A stretch of DNA of 64,000 bases from assembly GCF_001676875.1 (NCBI RefSeq), contig NZ_JYKA01000003.1, positions 186,001 through 250,000 of the forward strand. The letters are read 5' to 3'. This stretch comes from Chromobacterium subtsugae (GTDB lineage: Bacteria; Pseudomonadota; Gammaproteobacteria; Burkholderiales; Chromobacteriaceae). Shown piece after piece: positions 44,807-54,826 of the stretch. A program made the translations under genes and the position numbers. The first letter of the stretch is position 1. The number at the start of each line of letters is the position of its first letter. The notes below the pieces were generated by a model that was given only the letters and a program-made list of their open reading frames with translations, made no database searches and had not been told where the DNA came from.

Positions 44807-45415
44807 ATGTTCTGGCAGGCGGCTTTGATAGGCTTGGCGATTGCGGCGCCGATGGGGCCGATAGGTTTGTTGTGCGTCAGCCGCACTCTGCGCGGCGGGC
44901 CGCGGCTGGGCCTGGCCACCGGCCTGGGGGCGGCCAGCGCCGATGGCCTGTTCGCAATGGCCGGCGTCGCCGGCAGCGGCGCGGCGCTGCATCTGGCCGG
45001 AGCGCTGGCGCGGCCGCTGGCTTGGGGCGGCTGCCTGCTGTTGGCGTGGCTGGGCGTGGCCACGCTCAGGCGGCCGGAAAGCCAGCCGGCGGTGCGGGAA
45101 GAAGGCCGCGTCGGGCTGCGGCGCGCTTACGCCGGCGCGCTATTGCTGACGCTGAGCAATCCGATGACCATCCTGTCCTTCGCCGCGGTGGCGGCCGGCT
45201 TGTCAGGCGGCCTGGCCGCCAGCGGCGCGCAGCAGCTGGCCATTGTCGCCGGGGTGTTTTGCGGCTCCGCCGCGTGGTGGCTGATATTGGCCTATGGCGG
45301 CGGCGCCTTGCTGGCGCGGCTGGGCGCGCGCGGCCGCCGCTTGCTGGACGCAGGCTGCGGTCTGCTCTTGCTCGGTTTCGCCGTCTTGCTGGCCTGGCGC
45401 GCGGCGGGCGGCTGA
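44807..45415 (+). CDS. LysE-family amino-acid exporter
   Basis: A 202-residue, six-helix exporter with AIAAPMGPIGLLCVSRTLRG at the N-terminus and TLSNPMTILSFAAVAAGL in the middle, both family signatures. GGGGAGG lies 6 nt before the ATG. It is probably controlled by the divergent Lrp-type regulator. It is G+C-rich and only distantly like the island LysE, so it is not a recent copy of that gene. Confidence 0.9.
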   Translation: MFWQAALIGLAIAAPMGPIGLLCVSRTLRGGPRLGLATGLGAASADGLFAMAGVAGSGAALHLAGALARPLAWGGCLLLAWLGVATLRRPESQPAVREEGRVGLRRAYAGALLLTLSNPMTILSFAAVAAGLSGGLAASGAQQLAIVAGVFCGSAAWWLILAYGGGALLARLGARGRRLLDAGCGLLLLGFAVLLAWRAAGG

Positions 45416-45427
45416 GCGGGCGGGCGA

Positions 45428-45453
45428 GAAAAAGGCCCGGACAAGCCGGGCCT
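45428..45453 (-). terminator. Intrinsic terminator of the chemoreceptor gene
   Basis: AGGCCCGG pairs with CCGGGCCT across ACAAG. On the - strand TTTTT follows the stem. It lies 20 bp after the chemoreceptor stop. Confidence 0.88.
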
Positions 45454-45473
45454 GGGGCAGGGAGAAGGCGCGC

Positions 45474-47555
45474 TTATAGCTTGAAGTGGCTGACCAGTTG
45501 CTCCAGTCCGCCGGACAGCTCGCGCAGCTGCTTCACCGCCTGGCTGACCTCGCTCACCACCTGGTTGTTGTTCTGCGCCATGCTGCTGATGCGCTCGACG
45601 TTCTGCGCGATTTCCAGGCTGGCGCTGGATTGCTCGCGGGTGGCGGCGGCGATGTCGACGATGCTGGTCACCAGCTGCTGGTTGTAGCCCTGCACTTCGC
45701 GCATCGCCTGGTTGGCTTCTTCTGCGATGCCGACGCTCAGATCCACCTGCTGGCTGCTGCGCTGCACGTCGCCGACCGCCTGGCGGGTTTCGCTGCTGAT
45801 GGCCTCGACGATGCGGGTGATCTGGACGGTGGCCTCGGCGGTGCGGCCAGCCAGGTTGCGCACCTCGTCGGCCACCACCGCGAAGCCGCGGCCCAGTTCG
45901 CCGGCGCGCGCCGCTTCTATCGCGGCGTTCAGCGCCAGCAGATTGGTCTGGTCGGCGATGTCCTTGATCACGCCGACAATGGTGGTGACTTCGTTGGAGC
46001 GCTCTCCCAGGCCGCTCATCCGTTCCGCCAGCTCGTGCATGCTGTCGGTCATGCGCTGAATCTCGCTGGTGACGCGGTTGACCTTGGCCACGCTCTGCTC
46101 GGTCATCGCGCCGGTTTCGCGCGCGATGTCGCCGGCTTGCTGCGCGGTGCTGGCGATGTGCTGCGCGCCCACCGTCACCTGTTCGACGCTGGCGGCGCTG
46201 GCGGTGGCGGCGTCGGACTGCTGGGCGGAGGCGTCGTGCACCTGGCCGGCCGAGTGGCTGAGCCGCGCGGCGGCGTCGGAAACCTGGCGGCTTTGCTCGC
46301 GCACATTGACGAACATGTCGCGCAGGCTGTCCAGCAGGCGGTTGAAGGCGCTGGCGGTGCGGCCGATTTCGTCGCGGTTGGCGATGGCGATGCGGCTGGT
46401 GAGGTCGCCGCCGCCGCTGGCCAGCTGCTCCATGGTTTCGGCCAGGTGCTGCAGCGGGCGGGTCTGGGTGCGGATGACGATGGCCAGCAGCAGCAGGATC
46501 AGCGCCAGCGCCACCGCGCCGATGGCGATGGCGGTGAGCATTTCGCGGCGGGCGCCGTCGGTGAGGGCGGCGGTGGGGACGCTGATGCCCAGCGTCCAGA
46601 ACTGGCCGGTGTCGCCGATCGCGATGGGGTGGAAGAAGTGAGTGAAGCCGCCGTCTTCGTAGACGAAATCCTCGCCTTTCTTGATGTCGGCCAGATGGCC
46701 GGCCAGCGCGTCGTCCTTGCCTACGTTTTTGCCCAGCTGATCCGCCTGCGGGTGGACCACGTAGACGCCGCCTTCGGACAGGATGCGGATGTAGCCGGTC
46801 TGGTACAGGCGGATCTGGCCGAAGGACTTCTGCAGCTGGTCCAGCGCCACGTCGGTGGCGGAAACGCCCAGCATCTTGCCGGCATCGTCCTTCATCACCA
46901 CCGCCAGCGAGCTTTCCAGCACCTTCTTGCCCTGCACTTCATAGGGGTAGGGCTCGGTGATGGTGTCGCGGCCGCGCTGTTTGGGCACGTAGTAGAAATC
47001 GCCCCAGCCCGGCTTTTCATAGTCGGGCTGATAGGTTTGCGGATGGTCCTTGAACTTGGGGAAGTCCTTGATGCGGTCAGCAGACATCATCACGTCCATC
47101 TGCGCCTTGCCTTGCGCGTTGCGGGTGATGTAGGGCTGGTAGCGGCCGGTGGGGTCGTGGCGCGGCCAATCCAGCCGGTAGGGGTTGTCGTCGCCGTCGA
47201 AGGCGTTGGGTTCCCACAGCATCCACAGTCCTATCGACTGCGGCGCGTGGTCCAGCATCTGCAGGATGATGTTGTCGGTCTGCTTGCGGTCGGCCTTGCC
47301 GCCGCGCTTGATGCCGACGACGGCGTCGGCCAGGTGGCGCGGCAGCAGAAAGCCTTGGCTGAGGGTGTTTTCCGCGTCCTTGGCGTAGCTGCCGGCCTGC
47401 TCCGAGGCCAGCTGGTAGCCGGTGTCGATGGCGGACTTGTAGTTGAGATGGGCGATCAGGGCGATCATGGCGGCGAAGGCGACCGTTATGGCGCCGGCCG
47501 CCACCAGGATGATGCGGGTACTGAGGCGTCCCCATTGTTGCTGCGCGTGACTCAT
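45474..47555 (-). CDS. Methyl-accepting chemotaxis protein with a large periplasmic sensor
   Basis: A 693-residue transmembrane chemoreceptor. A first helix ([21 protein letters not shown]) precedes about 310 periplasmic residues of double-Cache type, with [31 protein letters not shown] and [12 protein letters not shown] second helix, HAMP and signalling hairpin ([19 protein letters not shown]) follow. Such Cache domains bind amino acids or other small ligands. The ATG at 47555 follows AGGTAATCGCC; an earlier ATG at 47597 is not needed. Confidence 0.93.
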   Translation of the reverse strand: MSHAQQQWGRLSTRIILVAAGAITVAFAAMIALIAHLNYKSAIDTGYQLASEQAGSYAKDAENTLSQGFLLPRHLADAVVGIKRGGKADRKQTDNIILQMLDHAPQSIGLWMLWEPNAFDGDDNPYRLDWPRHDPTGRYQPYITRNAQGKAQMDVMMSADRIKDFPKFKDHPQTYQPDYEKPGWGDFYYVPKQRGRDTITEPYPYEVQGKKVLESSLAVVMKDDAGKMLGVSATDVALDQLQKSFGQIRLYQTGYIRILSEGGVYVVHPQADQLGKNVGKDDALAGHLADIKKGEDFVYEDGGFTHFFHPIAIGDTGQFWTLGISVPTAALTDGARREMLTAIAIGAVALALILLLLAIVIRTQTRPLQHLAETMEQLASGGGDLTSRIAIANRDEIGRTASAFNRLLDSLRDMFVNVREQSRQVSDAAARLSHSAGQVHDASAQQSDAATASAASVEQVTVGAQHIASTAQQAGDIARETGAMTEQSVAKVNRVTSEIQRMTDSMHELAERMSGLGERSNEVTTIVGVIKDIADQTNLLALNAAIEAARAGELGRGFAVVADEVRNLAGRTAEATVQITRIVEAISSETRQAVGDVQRSSQQVDLSVGIAEEANQAMREVQGYNQQLVTSIVDIAAATREQSSASLEIAQNVERISSMAQNNNQVVSEVSQAVKQLRELSGGLEQLVSHFKL

Positions 47556-47720
47556 GGCGATTACCTGCGAGGCTGCTGGTTGATTCGAGTGCTGCACGAA
47601 ACCGGACTAATACGTATAAATTCGTATTTAAAACGAATATACCGGCATCCCGCCCGCGCAGGCAATGACCTGCGGCAGTGGCGGAGCGGGTAGGACGAGG
47701 CGGCGAGAAGGGGCTGGGCG

Positions 47721-47759
47721 AAAAACGGGCGGCCATGCCCGGACGATCGGACATGGCCG
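47721..47759 (-). terminator. Terminator after ppk2
   Basis: CGGCCATG pairs with CATGGCCG, and inner bases extend the stem to 12 bp with one G-U. On the - strand TTTTT follows 4 nt beyond the stem. It begins 12 bp past the ppk2 stop. Confidence 0.65.
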
Positions 47760-47770
47760 GGAGCGGCGCG

Positions 47771-48787
47771 TCAGAAGGTCAAGACGTCCTGTTCCTCCTG
47801 ATAGGACATGTCGCCAGGCTCGCCGACGATCAGCGGATCGGGCGCGCGCGCCACGCGCGGGTCTTTGCCGGGATAGTCCAGCCGCGACAGAAAGTGGCGG
47901 ATGCAGCCCAGCCGGGCGCGCTTCTTGTCGTCGGACTTCACCACCGTCCACGGCGCGTCGCCGGTGTGGGTGTGGAAGAACATCGCCTGCTTGGCGGCGG
48001 TGTAGTCGTCCCACTTGTCCAGCGACTGGATGTCGATCGGCGACAGCTTCCAGTGCTTGAGCGGGTCGTCGCGGCGCGAGATGAAGCGGCGCAGCTGCTC
48101 CTCGCGGCTGACCGAAAACCAGAACTTGAACAGTTTGATGCCGCTGTTGACCAGCATCCGCTCCAGTTGCGGCGTCTGGCGCATGAATTCCAGGTACTGG
48201 TGGGCGTTGCAGAAGCCCATCACCCGCTCCACCCCGGCACGGTTGTACCAGGAGCGGTCGAAGAACACGATCTCGCCGGCGCTGGGCAGGTGGGCGATGT
48301 AGCGCTGGAAGTACCATTGGCCGCGTTCCTGGTCGCTGGGCTTTTCCAGCGCCACCACCCGCGCGCCGCGCGGATTCAGGTGCTCCATATAGCGCTTGAT
48401 GGTGCCGCCCTTGCCGGCGGCGTCGCGGCCTTCGAACAGGATCACGATCTTTTGTCCGCTTTCCTTGACCCAGCTTTGCACTTTCAACAGCTCGATCTGC
48501 AGCTCCTGTTTCAGCCTTTCGTATTCGGCGCGGCGCATGCGGCTGCTGTAAGGGTAGCTGGCCGGCAGCTCGGCGCTGCCGCTGTCCTCGTCGCTGCCGT
48601 GCGGCGCCAGCGCCACCTGCAGCGCCACCGGCTGCTGGCTGGTTTCCTGGATGATGTGCACCGATTCGTCGTGCGCGCGCGCCACGTTGCGGCTGCGCGC
48701 CGACTGGCGGCGCGGCTTGGCCGCAGCGGCGGGCGCGTCGCCGGCGGCGGGTTCCTGGGAGTCGGGGGGATCTTGTCGCTGCGTCAT
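47771..48787 (-). CDS. ppk2: Polyphosphate kinase 2
   Basis: A 338-residue P-loop kinase of the PPK2 family with Walker A FEGRDAAGKGGTIKR, FFDRSWYNRAGVERVMGF and a lid region KHWKLSPIDIQSLDKWDDY. PPK2 enzymes transfer phosphate between polyphosphate and nucleotides, mainly making GTP/ATP from polyphosphate. The first 75 residues are disordered and Ala/Gln-rich. The single-domain length fits class I. AAGGTG precedes the ATG. Monocistronic, with its own terminator. Confidence 0.95.
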   Translation of the reverse strand: MTQRQDPPDSQEPAAGDAPAAAAKPRRQSARSRNVARAHDESVHIIQETSQQPVALQVALAPHGSDEDSGSAELPASYPYSSRMRRAEYERLKQELQIELLKVQSWVKESGQKIVILFEGRDAAGKGGTIKRYMEHLNPRGARVVALEKPSDQERGQWYFQRYIAHLPSAGEIVFFDRSWYNRAGVERVMGFCNAHQYLEFMRQTPQLERMLVNSGIKLFKFWFSVSREEQLRRFISRRDDPLKHWKLSPIDIQSLDKWDDYTAAKQAMFFHTHTGDAPWTVVKSDDKKRARLGCIRHFLSRLDYPGKDPRVARAPDPLIVGEPGDMSYQEEQDVLTF

Positions 48788-48972
48788 CGCTTCACCTTAA
48801 TCCATGGTCTTGGCATGGTATTTATCCTACGCCGGCATGGGCGGGGTGTCGATGCGGCCGGCGACGGCCAGGCGCGCTTCGCGCCGCCTGGCGCCGTTTC
48901 GTCGCAAAACAGCACGTGGGCATGCCGGCTGGTTTACAGTGGCGGCGTGGTTTTCATTCAGGGAGAGAGTCG

Positions 48973-49674
48973 ATGTGGTCAGTGCAGATGCGCCAGGTGC
49001 GCAAGCATTACCGGCTGGACCAGGTGACGGTGCCGGCGCTGCAGGATGTCGAGCTGGCGGTGAGACCGGCCTGCTTCACCGTGCTGTCCGGGCCGTCGGG
49101 CAGCGGCAAGACCACGTTGCTGAATCTGATCGGCGGGGTGGACCAGCCCGACAGCGGCGAAATCCTGGTGGCGGGGCAGGACATCGCCCGGCTGGGCGAC
49201 GATGCGCTCAGCGATTTCCGCGCCCGCCATATCGGCTTCATTTTCCAGAATTTCAATCTGCTGCCGGTGCTGTCGGCGTATGAAAACGTCGAGTATCCGC
49301 TGCTGCTGGCCAAGGTGCCGGCCGCCGAGCGCAAGGCGCGCGCGCTGGCCATGCTGGACGCGGTGGGCCTGGCCGACAAAGCCGGCAACCGCCCCGGCCA
49401 GTTGTCCGGCGGCCAGCGCCAGCGGGTGGCGATAGCGCGCGCGCTGGCGCACCGGCCGTCGCTGGTGCTGGCGGACGAGCCGACCGCCAACCTCGACAGC
49501 CAGACCGGCGCCAGCATCCTGGCGCTGCTGCGCGGACTGCAGCAGCAATATCAGTTGACGGTGGTGTTTTCCTCGCATGATCCTCAGGTGATCGCCGCCG
49601 CCGACGACCATTACCAGGTGCGCGACGGCCGCGTCAGCCACGCGCCCGCCATCTCCCGCAAGGAGCCGGCATGA
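48973..49674 (+). CDS. LolD/MacB-type ABC ATPase
   Basis: A 233-residue ATPase with Walker A SGPSGSGKTTLLNLIGG, signature QLSGGQRQRVAIARAL and Walker B LVLADEPTANLD. It has FIFQNFNLLPVLSAYENVEYP, characteristic of LolD/MacB/FtsE. GGGAGAGAG precedes the ATG. Its stop overlaps the permease start (ATGA). It powers the adjacent FtsX-type permease. It heads a six-gene unit that also encodes a LolA-like carrier, a barrel protein and a two-component system. Confidence 0.93.
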   Translation: MWSVQMRQVRKHYRLDQVTVPALQDVELAVRPACFTVLSGPSGSGKTTLLNLIGGVDQPDSGEILVAGQDIARLGDDALSDFRARHIGFIFQNFNLLPVLSAYENVEYPLLLAKVPAAERKARALAMLDAVGLADKAGNRPGQLSGGQRQRVAIARALAHRPSLVLADEPTANLDSQTGASILALLRGLQQQYQLTVVFSSHDPQVIAAADDHYQVRDGRVSHAPAISRKEPA

Positions 49675-51047
49675 ATACCCTGAAACTGGCCTGGCGCAAT
49701 CTGCTGCGCAACCGCCGCCGCACGCTGGCCACGCTGGGCACCATGGTGGTGGGCGTGGTGGCGCTGCTGCTGTTCGGCGGCTACAACCGCACCGTGCAAT
49801 ACGGCCTGCAAACCAGCTTCGTCCGCGGCGGCGGCCATTTGCAGATCCAGCACCGCGACTACTTCCTCTACGGCAACGGCAATCCGGCGGCCTACGGCAT
49901 CCGCGACTACCGCCGCGTGATGCGGGTGGTGGAGAACGACCCGGTGCTGAAGCCTATGCTGATCGCGGCGACGCCGACGTTATCGTTGGGCGGCATCGCC
50001 GGCCATTACGCCGCCGGGGCCTCGCGCACCGTCATCGCCCAGGGCAGCGAAGTGACGGGGCAGAACCTGATGCGGCGCTGGGACGACTACCATTTCGGCG
50101 ACAAGCCCAAAACCGTCGCCCTCACCGGCAGCGCGCCGGACGCCGCGGTGATAGGCGTGGGCGTGGCGCGGGTGTTGCAATTGTGCGACGCGCTGAAAGT
50201 GAAGGGCTGCGCCGCGCCGGCCAAGGCTGAAAGCGGCGGCACGGCGATGCCGGCGGACCTGCAGGCGCTGTCCGACGCCGCGCCGCAGGCGGCGGCCGAC
50301 AATCGCATCGAACTGTTGGCGGCTACCGCCGCCGGCGCGCCCAATGTGGCGCGGCTGACCGTGGTGAAGGCGCAGAGCATGGGCGTGAAGGAGCTGGATG
50401 ACATGTTCGTCAGCATGCATCTGTCCGCCGCGCAGCGGCTGGTTTACGGCGGCGGCGAGCCGCGCGTCACCGCCATCGCGCTGCAGCTGCAACACACCCG
50501 CCAGATTCCGGCGGCGCAGGCGCGGCTGCGGCAGCTGTTCGCCACCAGCTTGAAGGACCAGCCGCTGGCCGCTTACGACTTCGCCACGCTGCAGCCGCAA
50601 TACGGCCAGATCACCGGCATGTTCGGCACCATCTTCGGTTTTCTGTCCATTTTGATCGGCTGCGTGGCGCTGTTCACCATCGCCAACACCATGAATATGG
50701 TGGTGCTGGAGCGCACGGTGGAAATCGGCACGCTGCGGGCGATGGGCCTGCGCCGCGGCGGGATCCAGCGGCTGTTCCTGTGCGAAGGGGTGATGCTGGG
50801 CATGTTGGGCAGCGCGGCCGGCATCGCGCTGGCATTGCTGCTGGCCCAGCTGATCAACCACGCCGGCTTGACTTGGCTGCCGCCGGGGCAGGTGGACCCG
50901 TCTCCCATTCTAGTGAGGCTGTGGGGCGAAACCGGCATGATGCTGGCCACCGCGCTGGGCCTGATGCTGATGGCGACGATATCGGCCTGGTGGCCGGCGC
51001 GTCGCGCCGCGCGCGCGGTGATCGTGGACGCCCTGCGCCACGCCTGA
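49671..51047 (+). CDS. FtsX/LolE/MacB-type ABC permease
   Basis: A 458-residue permease with one N-terminal helix (TLATLGTMVVGVVALLLFGG), a large periplasmic domain and three C-terminal helices. The last three carry the FtsX-family ERTVEIGTLRAMGLRRGGIQ. This topology is that of LolCE and MacB mechanotransmitters, which lift lipoproteins or periplasmic substrates rather than import. An insertion at residues 178-205 is Ala-rich. Partner of the preceding ATPase. Confidence 0.92.
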   Translation: MNTLKLAWRNLLRNRRRTLATLGTMVVGVVALLLFGGYNRTVQYGLQTSFVRGGGHLQIQHRDYFLYGNGNPAAYGIRDYRRVMRVVENDPVLKPMLIAATPTLSLGGIAGHYAAGASRTVIAQGSEVTGQNLMRRWDDYHFGDKPKTVALTGSAPDAAVIGVGVARVLQLCDALKVKGCAAPAKAESGGTAMPADLQALSDAAPQAAADNRIELLAATAAGAPNVARLTVVKAQSMGVKELDDMFVSMHLSAAQRLVYGGGEPRVTAIALQLQHTRQIPAAQARLRQLFATSLKDQPLAAYDFATLQPQYGQITGMFGTIFGFLSILIGCVALFTIANTMNMVVLERTVEIGTLRAMGLRRGGIQRLFLCEGVMLGMLGSAAGIALALLLAQLINHAGLTWLPPGQVDPSPILVRLWGETGMMLATALGLMLMATISAWWPARRAARAVIVDALRHA

Positions 51048-51057
51048 GGAGAACAAG

Positions 51058-51822
51058 ATGAAAAACATGTGGATGGCGGCGCTGGCCCTGCTGGCCGGGC
51101 TGGCCCAGGCCGCGCCGGACGCGCAGACCATACTGGCCAACAGCGACGCGGTGCGCAATCCAGACAAATCCTTCGGCCTGATCGTGTCCCTGGTCAGCTA
51201 CAAGGACGGCAAGGAGAACGAACGCAGCGCGCTGGCGGTGTATTCGCGCGCCGACCCGCGCAGCGGCCAGTTCCGCAGCCTGCTGCGCTTCGTCAACCCG
51301 GCGCGCGACGCCGGCAAGTTGATGCTGAAAAACGGCAACGACCTGTGGTTCTACGACCCGGCCAGCAAGGCCAGCGTGCCGATCTCGCCGCAGCAGCGCC
51401 TGTTGGGCCAGGCGTCCAACGGCGATGTGGTGACGGTGAACCTGGCGCTGGACTACCAGGCCGCGCTGGCCGGGGAGGAGGACATCCAGGACGGCGACCG
51501 CCAGACGCGCCATTGCTACAAGCTGCGGCTGAGCGCGCGCAACCCCGGCGTCACCTACCACGCGATAGAGCTGTGGGTGGACACCGCCGGCTACCGCAGC
51601 CGCAAGGCCCGTTTTTTCGCCGAAAGCGGCGGCCTGCTGAAAACCGCCTATTACCGCGCCTATCAGCCGGTGCTGGGGCAGCAGCGCCCCACTGAGACGG
51701 TGATCATAGACGGCCTCAATCCCAAGTGGGTGACGGTGCTGCGCAACAGCGACTTCGCCTGGCGCGAGGTGCCCGAAGCCTGGCTGCAGCGCGACTACCT
51801 GCCGCGCTTCCGGGCGGAGTGA
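51058..51822 (+). CDS. LolA-like periplasmic lipoprotein carrier
   Basis: A 254-residue protein with a signal peptide (cleavage after LAQA) and a LolA/LolB-like fold. Paired strands include SFGLIVSLVSYKDGKENERS and DLWFYDPASKASVPISPQQRLLGQ. These are seen in outer-membrane lipoprotein-sorting proteins of the YfhL/LolA-like class. AGGAGAACAAG precedes the ATG. It would carry a lipidated substrate from the ABC pair towards the outer membrane. Confidence 0.87.
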   Translation: MKNMWMAALALLAGLAQAAPDAQTILANSDAVRNPDKSFGLIVSLVSYKDGKENERSALAVYSRADPRSGQFRSLLRFVNPARDAGKLMLKNGNDLWFYDPASKASVPISPQQRLLGQASNGDVVTVNLALDYQAALAGEEDIQDGDRQTRHCYKLRLSARNPGVTYHAIELWVDTAGYRSRKARFFAESGGLLKTAYYRAYQPVLGQQRPTETVIIDGLNPKWVTVLRNSDFAWREVPEAWLQRDYLPRFRAE

Positions 51823-51825
51823 GCG

Positions 51826-53040
51826 ATGCGGCTGAGCATGTTGGCGCTGGCGGGCTTGCTGTGCGGCCCGGCCTGGGCGGACGACGACGCGGCGGCGCTG
51901 CAACTGGCCGATCAGGCCAGCCTGCCGGCGGAAAAGCCGCGCGACCTGAAGCTGCTGCTGGAGGCGGCCGCCATCGCCAGCCCCGGCGGGCAGCGGTTGT
52001 CGGTCGACCTGCGCTGGGACGGGCGGCTGGGTCCGCAGTGGCGGGCGGTGTTCGCCGACCGGCTGGACCAGGATTTCGCCGACTCGCCGCAGCGCGGCCA
52101 CGGCGTCAATACCTTGAAGGAGGCGTATCTCAGCCATGAGTTCGACGCCGCCACTATGCTGGACGCCGGCCGGATCAACACCCGCTACGGCGTCGGCGTC
52201 GGCTACAACCCAACCGACTTTCTGGGCGTGGGCACGGTGCGTTCGGTGGTGTCGGCCGATCAGGCCAGCCTGCGGGAAAACCGGCTGGGCAACGCCATGC
52301 TGCGCTGGCAGCGGCTGTGGGACAACGCCTCGCTGACCGCGATCTGGTCGCCCAAACTGGCCGACGGCCCCAGCGGCCACGGCATGAGCCTGGATTTCGG
52401 CGCCAGCAATCCGCGCGAGCGGGCCTTGCTGGCGTACAGCTACCGCTTCAGCGAGGCGCTGAATCCGCAGTGGCTGCTGCTGCAGGAGCAGGGCCGCTCG
52501 CCGCAACTGGGCTTCAATCTGTCCAGGGTGTTGGGCGATGCCACCGTCGCTTATGTCGAATGGGCCGGCGGCCGGCAGGCGCCGGACTGGCGGCGATGGC
52601 AGGGGGAGGCGGACGACAGCTGGAACAACCGGCTGGCCAGTGGCCTGACCTGGACCGGCAGCAACAAGCTGAGCCTGACGCTGGAGGGCGAGTACGACGG
52701 CGGCGCGCCTGGGTTGGACGATTGGCGGCGGCTGGCGCGCAGCCCGTTTTACCGACTGTACCGGATGCAGATGGCGACAGGCGGCGTGTTGCCGGCCCGG
52801 TGCGCCGCGCTGGCGCGCGCCAGCTGGCAGGACGCGTTGCTCGATAATCTCGACCTGACGGCGATGCGCGCCGCCAGTCTGGACGACCATAGCGGCATGA
52901 ACTGGGCCGAGGCGCGCTATCATCTGGGCCCGGTCGATCTGGCGCTGCAGTGGCAGCGCTTCGACGGCGGCGCCTTGAGCCAATACGGCGCCGGGCTGGC
53001 CAAGCCGTCCTGGCAGCTGGTGTTCGATTATTTCCATTGA
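51826..53040 (+). CDS. Predicted outer-membrane beta-barrel protein
   Basis: A 404-residue protein with a signal peptide (cleavage after PAWA). The body is a long series of amphipathic strands such as MLDAGRINTRYGVGVGYNP and LSLTLEGEYDGGAPG, and it ends in VFDYFH. No enzymatic motif is visible. It starts 3 bp after the LolA-like gene. It resembles barrel proteins encoded with LolA-like carriers, and may be the acceptor or exit channel at the outer membrane. Barrel call is by pattern only. Confidence 0.75.
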   Translation: MRLSMLALAGLLCGPAWADDDAAALQLADQASLPAEKPRDLKLLLEAAAIASPGGQRLSVDLRWDGRLGPQWRAVFADRLDQDFADSPQRGHGVNTLKEAYLSHEFDAATMLDAGRINTRYGVGVGYNPTDFLGVGTVRSVVSADQASLRENRLGNAMLRWQRLWDNASLTAIWSPKLADGPSGHGMSLDFGASNPRERALLAYSYRFSEALNPQWLLLQEQGRSPQLGFNLSRVLGDATVAYVEWAGGRQAPDWRRWQGEADDSWNNRLASGLTWTGSNKLSLTLEGEYDGGAPGLDDWRRLARSPFYRLYRMQMATGGVLPARCAALARASWQDALLDNLDLTAMRAASLDDHSGMNWAEARYHLGPVDLALQWQRFDGGALSQYGAGLAKPSWQLVFDYFH

Positions 53041-53049
53041 GGTGACATC

Positions 53050-54072
53050 ATGAATGCAAGCCGGCGCTGGTCCGACGAAGCGCGCGAACTGGCTGTCTGC
53101 AGCGCGATCAACCTGGCCATCGGCCTGTTTTTCGCCGCGCTGGGCGGCTGGAAGATGGTGTATGACAACCTGCTGATCTCGTTCTGCATCGGTTACTGCT
53201 GTTGGCTGACCGGCACCTTGCTGGGCGGCTGGCTTCAGCTGAACCGCATCGCGGTCTGCCTGGCGGTGTTGCTGTTCAGTGTGCCGTTCGGCTTCAAGCT
53301 GGCGACGTGGCTGGGCGCTTTCGATGTGCTGGCGCGCGCTTTCCGGGTGCCGGAGCGCGCCTACCTGTTCTTGCTGCCCACCTTCCTGGTGGCGACCGGC
53401 GCGATGACGGTCAGCATGCTGTACTACCGTTCGCGGGCGCTGGCCGGCGAACTGGAGGCCACGCGGCGGCGCGAGGCGGAAAGCCGCGCCGCGCAGACCG
53501 CGGCCCAACTGGCGATGCTGCAGGCGCAGATCGAGCCGCATTTCCTGTTCAACACGCTGGCCAATGTGCAAAGCCTGATCGAGCTGGACCCGCCGCGCGC
53601 GTCCGAGATGCTGCGGCACCTGAACACCTATCTGCGCGCCAGCCTGGAGCGCAGCCGCAATGCCGACGGCACCCTGGGGCAGGAACTGGAGCTGGTGTCG
53701 GCTTTGCTGGACATCGCCGCTATCCGCATGGGCGCGCGGCTGCGGGTGCGGATGGAGGTGGACGACGCGCTGAAAGCCTTGCCGTTGCCGCCGCTCTTGT
53801 TGCAGCCGCTGGTGGAAAACGCGCTGCGCCACGGCCTGGAGCCCAGCGTGGCCGGCGGCGAGCTGGCGGTGTTCGCCCGGCGCGAAAGCGGCGTGCTGCG
53901 CCTGGGCGTCAGCGACAGCGGGGTGGGCATTGCCGAATTCGCGCCCGCCGGCGTCGGCTTGGCCAATATCCGCGAGCGGCTGGCGGCGCTGTACGGCCCG
54001 GCGGCGCAATTGCGGCTGACGCCGCGCCAGCCTAGCGGCGTGCTGGCCGAACTGCTGTTGCCGATCGCATAA
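53050..54072 (+). CDS. LytS/YehU-type sensor histidine kinase
   Basis: A 340-residue kinase. Four predicted helices form the N-terminal sensor. The His_kinase motif follows with LQAQIEPHFLFNTLANVQSL, where the His is phosphorylated, and then a GHKL ATPase domain (LVENALRHGLEP, DSGVGI). This class pairs with LytTR regulators, as here. It starts 9 bp after the barrel gene, so the sensor is produced with the transport system it probably regulates. Confidence 0.92.
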   Translation: MNASRRWSDEARELAVCSAINLAIGLFFAALGGWKMVYDNLLISFCIGYCCWLTGTLLGGWLQLNRIAVCLAVLLFSVPFGFKLATWLGAFDVLARAFRVPERAYLFLLPTFLVATGAMTVSMLYYRSRALAGELEATRRREAESRAAQTAAQLAMLQAQIEPHFLFNTLANVQSLIELDPPRASEMLRHLNTYLRASLERSRNADGTLGQELELVSALLDIAAIRMGARLRVRMEVDDALKALPLPPLLLQPLVENALRHGLEPSVAGGELAVFARRESGVLRLGVSDSGVGIAEFAPAGVGLANIRERLAALYGPAAQLRLTPRQPSGVLAELLLPIA

Positions 54073-54100
54073 TCATGTTTTTCCCGACAGAAAGCTTACG

Positions 54101-54823
54101 ATGCCCACCGCGCTGATCGCCGACGACGAACCGCTGCTGGCCGCCGCGCTGCAAAGCGCGCTGAACCGCTTGTGGCCGCAGTTGGACATTGTCGCCATCG
54201 CGCAGGACGGCGCGGCGGCGCTGGCCGCCATCAGCCGGCTGCGGCCCGACTTCGCCTTCCTCGACATCCGCATGCCCGGGGTGGACGGCATGGCGGTGGC
54301 CAGGAGCGTGTCCGGCTGCAAGGTGGTGTTTGTCACCGCCTACGAGCAGTTCGCGCTGCAGGCCTTCGAGGCCGAGGCGGCCGGCTACCTGCTCAAACCG
54401 CTGGACGACGCCAGGCTGCTGCGCTGCATCGCCCGCCTGCAGGCCGGCCATCAGGCGCCGGCCCCTGCTTTGCCGGCTGCCAGGGCCGAGGCCGAGGGCT
54501 GGCTCAACTGGATCACCGCCGGCCTGGGCAACAGCAAGCGGCTGGTCTCGGTGGACGAGGTGCTGTATTTCAAGGCCAGCGACAAATACACCGAACTGGC
54601 GCTGGCCGGCGAAAGCCTGCTGATCCGCACGCCGCTGAAGGAACTGGCCGCGCGGCTGGACCCGGAGCGCTTCGCCCAGATCCACCGCGGTCTGATCGTG
54701 CGGCTGGCTGCGGTGCGGGGCATAGAGCAGGACCTGCTGGGGCGCAGCACGGTCTTGTTGAAGCACGGCGGCGGCAGCCTGCCGCTCAGCCGCAGCTTCG
54801 CCGCCAGGTTCAAGGCGATGTAG
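54101..54823 (+). CDS. LytTR-family response regulator
   Basis: A 240-residue regulator. Its receiver domain has ADDEP acidic residues near the start, FLDIRMPGVDG with the phosphorylated Asp, and KPLDD near residue 102. The LytTR DNA-binding domain includes VLYFKASDKYTELAL and FAQIHRGLIVRL. It partners the kinase 28 bp upstream. LytTR proteins bind pairs of short direct repeats; none was confidently identified upstream of 48973. Confidence 0.93.
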   Translation: MPTALIADDEPLLAAALQSALNRLWPQLDIVAIAQDGAAALAAISRLRPDFAFLDIRMPGVDGMAVARSVSGCKVVFVTAYEQFALQAFEAEAAGYLLKPLDDARLLRCIARLQAGHQAPAPALPAARAEAEGWLNWITAGLGNSKRLVSVDEVLYFKASDKYTELALAGESLLIRTPLKELAARLDPERFAQIHRGLIVRLAAVRGIEQDLLGRSTVLLKHGGGSLPLSRSFAARFKAM

Positions 54824-54826
54824 CGG

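Noticed and set aside
50854-54009. 1,000-residue open frame antisense to the Lol-like operon
   Set aside because: Arg/Gln/Ala-rich shadow frame opposite clear permease, carrier, barrel and kinase genes.
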